A stretch of 6,020 nt of DNA. It comes from CAYXPG01 sp964564845 (GTDB lineage Bacteria; Planctomycetota; Phycisphaerae; Sedimentisphaerales; Anaerobacaceae). A model generated the notes under the pieces. The model was not told the origin of the DNA. It ran no database searches and saw only the letters and a program-made list of their open reading frames with translations. The translations under genes were made by a program, and so were the position numbers. Shown here piece by piece: positions 1 to 4,517 of the stretch (its first letter is position 1; each line of letters opens with the position of its first letter). The stretch spans positions 1-6,020 of the forward strand of contig CAZMCN010000118.1 in the NCBI GenBank assembly GCA_964564845.1, read 5' to 3'.

Positions 1-18
1 CCTGAGCTTGTCGAAGGG
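1..18. repeat. REP-type dispersed repeat fragment at window edge
   Basis: The first 18 bases, CCTGAGCTTGTCGAAGGG, match from memory the core of a very common short intergenic repeat (reverse complement CCCTTCGACAAGCTCAGG) seen in many bacterial genomes. The element may continue to the left of the window. Recognition is by recall only; a genome-wide count would confirm it. Confidence 0.5.
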
Positions 19-43
19 CAGTTCCAGTCAAATTAAGTCAATG

Positions 44-99
44 AACTACGAACAACGCCTGTCCGCCGTAGCCCTGGCGAAGGCGGAAACTACGAACAA
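44..99. repeat. Hairpin repeat (TCCGCC...GGCGGA) between 12-bp direct repeats
   Basis: TCCGCC at 62-67 pairs with GGCGGA at 82-87, and the inner GCC (71-73) pairs with GGC (76-78) around the same centre, giving a compact imperfect hairpin of 26 nt. It resembles a frequently dispersed GTCCGCCGTAGC...GAAGGCGGA intergenic repeat. The direct repeat AACTACGAACAA occurs at 44-55 and again at 88-99, on either side of the hairpin. The arrangement could be an insertion with duplicated flank, but 12 bp of simple A/C-rich sequence may equally be a local tandem remnant. Confidence 0.6.
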
Positions 100-117
100 T
101 GAACTACTCAAAAGTGG

Positions 118-211
118 CACAAAACGGTATTCTTTTGGCACATTTTGGCACATTTTTAGTCACTTTCTTGCGATTTTTGCCACCTTTTTGCACTTTTTCT
201 CACTTTTTTTC
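118..211. repeat. Helically phased T-tract array (probable curved DNA)
   Basis: A series of T-runs each preceded by CAC, GCAC or a close variant repeats with a period near 10 bp. T-run centres lie at about 135, 144, 155, 165, 176, 187, 196 and 207. CAC trinucleotides at 161, 181, 191 and 201, with a CGA variant at 171, are spaced exactly 10 bp apart. Short A/T tracts in phase with the helix are the established signature of intrinsically bent DNA. The right part overlaps the left arm of the inverted repeat around dnaK. Curvature itself is inferred, not measured. Confidence 0.6.
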
Positions 212-230
212 TTACCCATTCTACCCAATC
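185..230 (-). repeat. Left arm of perfect 46-bp inverted repeat flanking dnaK
   Basis: The reverse complement of 185-230 is identical over 46 of 46 bases to 2769-2814. Reading the minus strand it starts GATTGGGTAGAATGGGTAAG and continues with A-runs separated by GTGAG and GTGC. Identity stops sharply on the A-tract side. On the other side the next 25 aligned bases keep only patchy similarity. The copy lies about 310 bp beyond the dnaK stop codon. Confidence 0.9.
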
Positions 231-380
231 GTTACAACCTAACCCCCTCATCTCTCCTTTTAAGCCACCAGCAGAGATTTGCCCTCGAAATTGCTGAAAC
301 TTCCCCCAAACTCCCCAAATTTAAAAAAATAATCTTAAAAATTATGCCCCTTAATATACATGCGCAAATGATTCGAAATT

Positions 381-406
381 CCTCGTGTCTTGTGTCTTGT
401 AGTGTC
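381..406 (-). repeat. Degenerate GTGTCTTGTGTCTTG-type dispersed repeat
   Basis: The bases CCTCGTGTCTTGTGTCTTG followed by TAGTGTC resemble, in the reverse orientation, the GGCCACTAAGG...GGCACGAAGG element at 3047-3074, allowing a few mismatches and small gaps. Elements of this kind recur between genes in many bacterial genomes; I rely on recall for that. No function can be stated. Confidence 0.35.
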
Positions 407-417
407 AAAAACTAAAT

Positions 418-457
418 GCCGGAACAGGCACACAGGTTCAATAGTGTCTGTTCCGGC
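418..457 (-). terminator. Hairpin terminator of dnaK
   Basis: GCCGGAACAGGCAC (418-431) pairs with GTGTCTGTTCCGGC (444-457), giving a 14-bp stem with one position mismatched (it pairs as G·T in the plus-strand reading) and a 12-nt loop. On the minus strand the stem is followed by ATTTAGTTTTTGAC, a broken but U-rich tail, which suits factor-independent termination of transcripts coming from dnaK. It lies about 85 nt past the dnaK stop. Reading the plus strand, the following sequence is less U-rich, so minus-strand function is favoured. Confidence 0.75.
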
Positions 458-525
458 TCATTTGCATTTGCCGACTTTAAATTCAGCGGTATTTTAAGGA
501 GTCAGGAACAACTCGTTCTTTCGTT

Positions 526-545
526 TTTTAGTTACTTTTAGTTAC
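526..545 (-). repeat. 10-bp tandem duplication over the dnaK stop codon
   Basis: TTTTAGTTAC occurs twice in tandem at 526-535 and 536-545. On the minus strand this reads as two copies of GTAACTAAAA. The first contains the dnaK TAA stop and the second supplies a further TAA in the same sequence context 10 nt on. It looks like a simple slippage duplication. Confidence 0.7.
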
Positions 546-2497
546 TTATCTTTGGCCTCGAACTCGGCGTCAATTACGTCATCGCCGCCTTTTCTCTTAG
601 CTTCGCCTTCATCGCCGCCGGGCGGCGGTGGCTCCCGCTCGGCGCCCGCCCCGGCACCCGAAGCAGCCTGCTTTTTAGCTGCTTCTTCATAAAGCACTTT
701 GCCCAGCTCCTGGCCGGCAGCAGCAAGGTTCTCGGTGGCCTTTCTTATCGCATCGGCGTCTTCACCCTTTGCTGCTTCCTTAAGATTGTTGACGGCACTT
801 TCGATTTTGCCGCGAGTTTCGGCAGAAACCTTATCACCGTGCTCTTTGAGAGTCTTTTCCATTGAATAGACCAACTGGTCCGCCTGGTTCTTCAGGTCAA
901 CAACCTCCCGTTTTTTCCTGTCTTCGGCGGCGTGGGATTCGGCCTCTTTGGTCATCTTTTCAACCTCCTGGTCGCTCAGGCCGGAACTGGATTTAATCTC
1001 AATCGACTGCTGCTTGCCGGTGCCGAGGTCCCTGGCAGAAACATTCAAAATGCCGTTGGCGTCGATATCAAATGCAACCTCAATCTGCGGAATGCCCCGC
1101 GGGGCAGGCGGAATATCGGTAAGCTGGAACCTGCCGAGCGTGCGGTTGTCATTGGCAAACTCTCTTTCGCCCTGCAGAACGTGGATGTCAACAGTGGTCT
1201 GGCTATCGGCAGCGGTCGAGAAAATCTCCTTTTTGCTGGTGGGAATCGTGGTGTTACGCTCAATCAACCTTGTGAAAACCCCCCCTAAGGTCTCGATTCC
1301 CAGAGAAAGCGGCGTTACATCCAGCAGCAAAATATCCTTAACGCCCGCATCGCCGGCCAGCACCGCTCCCTGAATGGCAGCTCCCAGAGCTACCACCTCG
1401 TCCGGGTTAAGGCTCTTGTTTGGCTCTTTGCCGAATATTTCCTTAACAATTTCCTGCACCTTCGGAATTCTTGTCGAACCGCCAACGAGCAAAACCTCAG
1501 CGATTTCGCCAGTCGAGAGCTTCGCATCTTCGATCGCTCTATGGCAGGGATTTTTCAGCCGTTCAAAAATCGGCTCAGCCAGCGACTCGAACTTGCCGCG
1601 GCTGACGGTAATCTGCAAGTGCTTCGGGCCTGAGGCGTCGGCGGTAATAAACGGCAGATTAATCGTGCTCTCCAGTTGGGTACTAAGTTCGCATTTGGCT
1701 TTTTCGGCAGCTTCTTTAAGTCTTTGGTGGGCCATCGGGTCTTGACGCAGGTCGATACCCTCGGTTTTTTTGAACTCATCAGCTAAATAATTTATCATCT
1801 CAGCATCTAAATCGTCACCACCTAAATGGGTATCGCCGTTGGTGCTCAACACCTCAAGGACTCCGCCCTCTTCCTCAAATCCACCGATGTCAAGAATGGA
1901 GATATCGAATGTCCCGCCGCCGAAATCAAAAACCGCAACTTTGGCGTTCTTTTTCTTCTCGACCCCATAGGCTAACGCTGCTGCTGTGGGTTCATTGATA
2001 ATCCGTTCCACCTGAAGACCTGCAATTTTGCCGGCGTCTTTGGTGGCCTGACGCTGTGAGTCGTTAAAGTAAGCAGGGACGGTAATAACGGCGTTTGTTA
2101 CCTTTTCGCCGAGATAATCTTCTGCGGTCTTTCTCAAATCCTGCAGAATCATAGCTGAAATTTCAGGAGGCGTGTATTCCTTGTTGCGGATGCTTACCTT
2201 TACCAGTTCCTCGGCGCCGCCGGTAATTTTATATGGGACAATCTTCTCCTCGGATGAGACCTCATTGTGGCGTCGGCCCATAAACCGCTTGATTGAAAAA
2301 ACCGTATTTTCAGGGTTGGTAACCTGCTGATGGCGGGCAATTTGGCCGACAAGACGCTCGGCCTTGTCGGTAAAGCCGACTACCGAAGGGGTCAGGCGAG
2401 AGCCGGAAGAATTGACTAAAACCTTCGGCGAAGAGCCCTCCATAACAGCTACGACGGAATTTGTGGTTCCTAAGTCTATTCCAATTATTTTAGCCAT
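542..2497 (-). CDS. dnaK: Molecular chaperone DnaK (Hsp70)
   Basis: Complete 651-residue Hsp70, close to the usual 630-650. It is a cytoplasmic ATP-dependent chaperone that binds exposed hydrophobic segments of unfolded proteins and works with DnaJ and GrpE, neither of which is in the window. Visible signatures are the phosphate-1 loop [10 protein letters not shown] (5-14), [20 protein letters not shown] (137-156), [11 protein letters not shown] (168-178), [14 protein letters not shown] (189-202), [11 protein letters not shown] (221-231) and [14 protein letters not shown] (335-348). The interdomain linker is [14 protein letters not shown] (389-402). The substrate-binding domain follows, then a helical lid from about 505. 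The C-terminal tail (about 608-651) is Ala/Gly-rich, contains a PPPP run at 623-626 and ends [13 protein letters not shown], a variant of the usual acidic end. The start is fixed by [14 protein letters not shown] and by a well-spaced AAAGGAAG. No CIRCE operator is seen upstream, and dnaK stands alone rather than in a grpE-dnaK-dnaJ cluster. The hairpin at 418-457 ends the transcript. Confidence 0.98.
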   Translation of the reverse strand: MAKIIGIDLGTTNSVVAVMEGSSPKVLVNSSGSRLTPSVVGFTDKAERLVGQIARHQQVTNPENTVFSIKRFMGRRHNEVSSEEKIVPYKITGGAEELVKVSIRNKEYTPPEISAMILQDLRKTAEDYLGEKVTNAVITVPAYFNDSQRQATKDAGKIAGLQVERIINEPTAAALAYGVEKKKNAKVAVFDFGGGTFDISILDIGGFEEEGGVLEVLSTNGDTHLGGDDLDAEMINYLADEFKKTEGIDLRQDPMAHQRLKEAAEKAKCELSTQLESTINLPFITADASGPKHLQITVSRGKFESLAEPIFERLKNPCHRAIEDAKLSTGEIAEVLLVGGSTRIPKVQEIVKEIFGKEPNKSLNPDEVVALGAAIQGAVLAGDAGVKDILLLDVTPLSLGIETLGGVFTRLIERNTTIPTSKKEIFSTAADSQTTVDIHVLQGEREFANDNRTLGRFQLTDIPPAPRGIPQIEVAFDIDANGILNVSARDLGTGKQQSIEIKSSSGLSDQEVEKMTKEAESHAAEDRKKREVVDLKNQADQLVYSMEKTLKEHGDKVSAETRGKIESAVNNLKEAAKGEDADAIRKATENLAAAGQELGKVLYEEAAKKQAASGAGAGAEREPPPPGGDEGEAKRKGGDDVIDAEFEAKDK

Positions 2498-2503
2498 AAT
2501 CAG

Positions 2504-2511
2504 CTTCCTTT
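2504..2511 (-). promoter_or_regulatory. Ribosome binding site of dnaK
   Basis: On the minus strand AAAGGAAG lies 6 nt before the ATG at 2497-2495, good Shine-Dalgarno spacing. It supports the [10 protein letters not shown] start. Confidence 0.85.
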
Positions 2512-2540
2512 ATCAATTTTGGTATTCGATACATATTTGC

Positions 2541-2621
2541 CTTGTAACTATTAACTGTGCAAACAGCGTGCCAGCTATGGGGGCTTCCGGCTCCCGCCTG
2601 TATAAAGTTGTTAGTTACAAG
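2541..2621 (-). promoter_or_regulatory. Inverted-repeat structure upstream of dnaK
   Basis: CTTGTAACTATTAACT (2541-2556) and the reverse complement of 2606-2621 agree at 14 of 16 positions, the outer 10 bp (CTTGTAACTA / TAGTTACAAG) being perfect. Inside sits a smaller hairpin, GGGGGC (2579-2584) with GCTCCC (2590-2595), containing one mismatch. Together they could fold as a long stem with an inner stem-loop. The structure begins 43 nt upstream of the dnaK start, so it could be a leader-RNA structure, a protein-binding palindrome, or a small dispersed element. It does not match CIRCE (TTAGCACTC-N9-GAGTGCTAA). Confidence 0.5.
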
Positions 2622-2701
2622 AACTTATGCTCTTTTGGCCAAATCGAGCGGTACCAGACGAACAGCTCATTGTGCCATTATGGCAGGCAGAGTAATCGAT
2701 T

Positions 2702-2729
2702 GATTATGGATTATTGATTATTGATTATT
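2702..2729. repeat. Four tandem 7-bp GATTATT units
   Basis: GATTATG followed by GATTATT three times, with no spacer. It is a short AT-rich tandem array of the kind that arises by slippage. It lies about 205-230 bp upstream of the dnaK start and no function is evident. Confidence 0.8.
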
Positions 2730-2768
2730 TGGTTGAAATCGCTTTGCGATGCAGGGTTTAATTGGGGT

Positions 2769-2814
2769 GATTGGGTAGAATGGGTAAGAAAAAAAGTGAG
2801 AAAAAGTGCAAAAA
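2769..2814 (+). repeat. Right arm of perfect 46-bp inverted repeat flanking dnaK
   Basis: Identical over all 46 bases to the reverse complement of 185-230. It contains the near-tandem TGGGTAGAA-TGGGTAAGAA at its start. It then runs into A-tracts centred near 2792, 2803, 2813 and 2824, again close to a 10-11 bp period, and continues as AGTAAAA-type repeats to about 2866. The two arms are separated by 2,538 bp containing the whole of dnaK. Confidence 0.9.
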
Positions 2815-2914
2815 AATGCGAGAAAACACGAGAAGCAAGTAAAAAGTAAAAAGAGAAAAGTAAAAATTGTGGAATCTGTCTTCAGCGGATGATGCTTTTT
2901 ATTTTTGTGTAAAA

Positions 2915-2972
2915 TGAATTCGTATCTCGCCCGCCGTGCATGCGCCCCGTCGCGGCAGGTGAATTGTATCTC
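2915..2972. repeat. Direct repeats TGAATT(C)GTATCTCG around a GC-rich core
   Basis: TGAATTCGTATCTCG at 2915-2929 and TGAATTGTATCTCG at 2960-2972 differ by one base indel. The 30 bases between them are strongly GC-rich and include GCATGC, in contrast with the AT-rich surroundings. It may be a small inserted element or a repeat unit; its identity is unknown. Confidence 0.5.
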
Positions 2973-3014
2973 GGAGCATAAGAGAAAAAGAGGGCGGAGA
3001 TTGTTTGACGGAAA

Positions 3015-3039
3015 TTAGCGGATAGCATTTAGCGGATAG
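3015..3039. repeat. Tandem TTAGCGGATAG pair
   Basis: TTAGCGGATAG occurs at 3015-3025 and 3029-3039, a 14-bp period. A related CAGCGGATGATG lies at 2883-2894. Function unknown. Confidence 0.65.
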
Positions 3040-3046
3040 AAAAATT

Positions 3047-3074
3047 GGCCACTAAGGCCCCCAAGGCACGAAGG
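3047..3074 (+). repeat. GGCCACTAAGG-type dispersed repeat
   Basis: GGCCACTAAGGCCCCCAAGG followed by CACGAAGG matches by recall a short intergenic repeat (GGCCACTAAGGCACCAAGGCAC-like) scattered through many genomes, planctomycetes among them. A more degenerate, oppositely oriented relative is at 381-406. Confidence 0.45.
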
Positions 3075-3085
3075 GAATAGGGAAA

Positions 3086-3135
3086 GGATAGCAGGATATC
3101 AGGGGGTAGGTAACCAGAAAATCAGGATAACAGGA
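3086..3135. repeat. GGATAACAGG / CAGGATATCAGG repeat cluster
   Basis: Variants of an AT(C/A)AGGAT unit recur: GGATAGCAGGATATCAGGG at 3086-3104 and ATCAGGATAACAGGA at 3121-3135. They lie just beyond the SDR stop codon. No terminator-like hairpin with a U-tract is visible in this segment on the minus strand. Confidence 0.5.
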
Positions 3136-3151
3136 AAAATAAGACGTTTTT

Positions 3152-3913
3152 TCAGGCCCTCATATAGAGGCCTCCATTAACAGCGATATACTCACCTGTG
3201 ATAAAATCGGCGGCATTAGAGGCGAGAAACAAAATCGCTTTTGCAACATCCTCAGCGGTGCCGTTTCTGCCGAGCGGCGTCTGCTTTGCTGTTTGTTTTC
3301 TGCGTCGTGGGGAGCTGAATCTTTCGTGAAAACGTGTCTCGATAAGACCCGGTATCACCGAGTTGACCCGTATGCCGTATGGAGCAAACTCTCTTGCCAT
3401 AGCAATAGTTTCAGTAGCGACGGCAGCCTTTGCCCCTGCATAGATTCCGGAACCTCCCCCGCCACCGTAATGGCCGGCGGCAGAGCCGACATTGACGATG
3501 CTGCCACGACTCTGTTTTAAATAAGGCAGTGCAGCCCTTGTGGCGAGAAAAATACTGCGGACATTTGTGGCATAAACATCGTCGTGATAATCAAGGGTTG
3601 CGTTCTCAAAGGTCTGTCGGTCAATGAGCGAGCCTGCATTGTTGACAAGGATGTCGATGCCTGCTGCGGCGGCGACGAAGGATGCGACCATTTGGGCGAC
3701 GTGTTTTTCATCACGCATATCGGCGGCAAGCAGAATTCCATCGCTGTTAGCTTTGACCTGTTTGAGAGTTTCTTCGCCTCCGGTTTTTGTTTTGAAATAA
3801 TGCACTCCCACAAAGGCCCCCTGCCCGCTGAACATAACAGCGGTTGCCGCTCCGATACCGCTGCTTGAGCCGGTAACCAACACCTTTTTATTTTTCAAGT
3901 CTTCGTAAATCAT
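3152..3913 (-). CDS. SDR family NAD(P)-dependent oxidoreductase (FabG-like)
   Basis: Complete 253-residue classical short-chain dehydrogenase/reductase, the normal length of about 250. It has a Rossmann fold with the cofactor loop TGSSSGIG (14-21), the NNAG motif (91-94) and the catalytic tetrad N117, S144, Y158 and K162 (YAGAK). The cofactor-closing RVNSVIPG (182-189) and the C-terminal GEYIAVNGG are also present. The segment after the second strand, HYFKTK (38-43), lacks an acidic residue, which by family rules favours NADP(H) over NAD(H). The substrate cannot be deduced; 3-oxoacyl-ACP reductase or a sugar/alcohol dehydrogenase role are both possible. The start at MIYEDLKNKKVLVTG fits the family, but no standard Shine-Dalgarno precedes it. 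The only purine run is GGGGG, 13 nt upstream, within the REP hairpin of the preceding transposase gene, whose stop is 6 nt before this ATG. Translation may depend on coupling to that gene. Confidence 0.93.
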   Translation of the reverse strand: MIYEDLKNKKVLVTGSSSGIGAATAVMFSGQGAFVGVHYFKTKTGGEETLKQVKANSDGILLAADMRDEKHVAQMVASFVAAAAGIDILVNNAGSLIDRQTFENATLDYHDDVYATNVRSIFLATRAALPYLKQSRGSIVNVGSAAGHYGGGGGSGIYAGAKAAVATETIAMAREFAPYGIRVNSVIPGLIETRFHERFSSPRRRKQTAKQTPLGRNGTAEDVAKAILFLASNAADFITGEYIAVNGGLYMRA

Positions 3914-3919
3914 ACGTTA

Positions 3920-4432
3920 CTAGAAACCCCCAGTACAACTGGGGGCTAAATATTTAGCCCCACGTTTCACGTGGGGTTCTTGTTTTATGTTGTGGTTTTG
4001 AACGTATTTGATTCTCTTATCCAAAGTCAACTGGTCAAAACAAAATCTTTTGTCATATCCCTTCGCCCAAATTTTACCGTGTAATCCTATTTCTTTCAAT
4101 GCCAGGCGGCCTGCTTTTTTATAATATGCGACAACATCGGAAACCGGTTTGGGAATGTACCGGGCCACAAGGTGGACGTGACTCGAACAGACGGCGAGTG
4201 CAAGTATTTCCTGACCGATTTTTTCTGCCTCATTCATAATTGCTTCTCGAACCAGTTGTTTATGTTGCGGTGAAAGTCTCACAGTTTCACTTGCCTGTAA
4301 TTCCTTATTGGTCTGAAATAACTTTTCGTCGGGAGGCAATGTTTTCCCCTTTTTTACGTACCTTCTTTTATCACCCTGCAGCCACGTTCCATAAGTCGTC
4401 CAGGTCAGCATATAACCCAAAGTATTCACCAT
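3920..4432 (-). CDS. REP-associated tyrosine transposase (RAYT, IS200-like HUH family)
   Basis: A 170-residue Y1-type HUH endonuclease, which nicks single-stranded DNA at REP hairpins through a tyrosine-DNA intermediate. Visible are the N-terminal YMLTWTTYGTWLQGD (7-21), the metal-binding HUH motif SSHVHLV (83-89; H85 and H87), the nucleophile region VAYYKKAGR (101-109; Y103 or Y104) and the family's IWAKGYDKRF (121-130) and IKYVQNHN (141-148). Both catalytic elements are intact. Two starts are possible: ATG at 4432, or GTG as codon 2, which lies 6 nt from AGAGG (4436-4440) instead of 3. REP-like elements lie on both sides. Residues 153-169 are encoded by the downstream hairpins themselves, so the native C-terminus may once have been different. 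The stop codon is 6 nt from the SDR start. Confidence 0.9.
   Translation of the reverse strand: MVNTLGYMLTWTTYGTWLQGDKRRYVKKGKTLPPDEKLFQTNKELQASETVRLSPQHKQLVREAIMNEAEKIGQEILALAVCSSHVHLVARYIPKPVSDVVAYYKKAGRLALKEIGLHGKIWAKGYDKRFCFDQLTLDKRIKYVQNHNIKQEPHVKRGAKYLAPSCTGGF
3927..3976 (-). repeat. Double REP hairpin with central palindrome at the 3' end of the RAYT gene
   Basis: Three symmetric elements abut. CCCCCAGTACAACTGGGGG (3927-3945) is an 8-bp stem with a 3-nt loop. GGGGCTAAATATTTAGCCCC (3942-3961) is a perfect 20-bp palindrome. CCCCACGTTTCACGTGGGG (3958-3976) is a second 8-bp stem with a 3-nt loop. The palindrome shares its ends with both hairpins, so alternative folds compete. Paired REPs in opposite orientation (REP doublets) are typical RAYT substrates. 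The whole structure is translated as the transposase C-terminus. Confidence 0.88.
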
Positions 4433-4441
4433 AATCCTCTG

Positions 4442-4471
4442 TATTTAGCCCCCAGTTTCACGCGGGCTGGC
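4442..4471 (-). repeat. Imperfect REP element upstream of the RAYT gene
   Basis: It shares 19 of 21 bases with the downstream REP. The stem is degenerate: CCC (4450-4452) and GT (4455-4456) pair with AC (4460-4461) and GGG (4464-4466) around a TTC loop, with two internal mismatches. Its edge is about 10 nt from the transposase start codon, so it lies in the 5' leader next to the AGAGG ribosome-binding site. Confidence 0.7.
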
Positions 4472-4517
4472 AATTTTATTTTTATTTGTCTCTGGATGTT
4501 ATCTAAAGTAACTCATT

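Larger units (their letters stand above)
1..541. other. Repeat-rich intergenic region downstream of dnaK
   Basis: I see no credible gene here. The stretch holds, from left to right, a REP-type fragment (1-18), a short hairpin repeat between two 12-bp direct repeats (44-99), a phased T-tract block (118-211), one arm of a 46-bp inverted repeat (185-230), an unremarkable AT-rich part (231-380), a GTGTCTTGTGTCTTG element (381-406) and the dnaK terminator hairpin (418-457). A plus-strand open frame over 8-415 is low-complexity Phe/Leu-rich sequence produced by the T-tracts and is not counted as a gene. Confidence 0.7.
2498..3151. other. Repeat-rich intergenic region between SDR gene and dnaK
   Basis: No credible gene is visible in these 654 bases. 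In dnaK transcription order they hold GGATAACAGG-type repeats, a GGCCACTAAGG-type element, a 14-bp tandem, a GC-rich core between two GTATCTCG repeats, the right arm of the 46-bp inverted repeat with its A-tracts, 7-bp GATTATT tandems, and an 81-nt inverted-repeat structure ending 43 nt before the dnaK start. The dnaK promoter must lie here if dnaK is transcribed independently, but no convincing -35/-10 pair stood out. Confidence 0.7.
3920..4471 (-). mobile_element. RAYT gene with flanking REP elements (REPtron-like unit)
   Basis: The transposase is bracketed by two copies, in the same orientation, of a 21-nt minus-strand sequence: CGTGAAACTGGGGGCTAAATA at 4462-4442 and CGTGAAACGTGGGGCTAAATA at 3971-3951 (19 of 21 identical). 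Each carries a stem with a GAA loop. The unit is about 0.55 kb, the expected size for a RAYT with one REP on each side. Exact outer boundaries and any cleavage tetranucleotides cannot be fixed from one copy. Confidence 0.75.

Noticed and set aside
8..415. Plus-strand open frame of 135 codons
   Set aside because: Its Phe/Leu-rich translation is produced by phased T-tracts, it begins in a repeat and contains the 46-bp repeat; there is no convincing ribosome-binding site and no family resemblance.
932..1745. Several plus-strand open frames opposite dnaK
   Set aside because: They are antisense shadows of a highly conserved GC-rich coding region, with no family motifs of their own.
2364..2717. 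Plus-strand open frame across the dnaK start and upstream region
   Set aside because: It overlaps the N-terminal codons of dnaK and the structured upstream region, and its translation resembles nothing recognisable.
2498..2800. CIRCE operator or sigma-32-type promoter for dnaK
   Set aside because: No TTAGCACTC-N9-GAGTGCTAA is present. A CCCCCATAG on the minus strand near 2575-2583 recalls a sigma-32 -10 box, but no matching -35 sits at proper spacing.
3154..3185. Hairpin AGGCCTC...GAGGGCCT at the SDR 3' end as terminator
   Set aside because: On the minus strand it is followed by an A-run, not a U-run, and it lies within the last codons; a factor-independent terminator is not supported.
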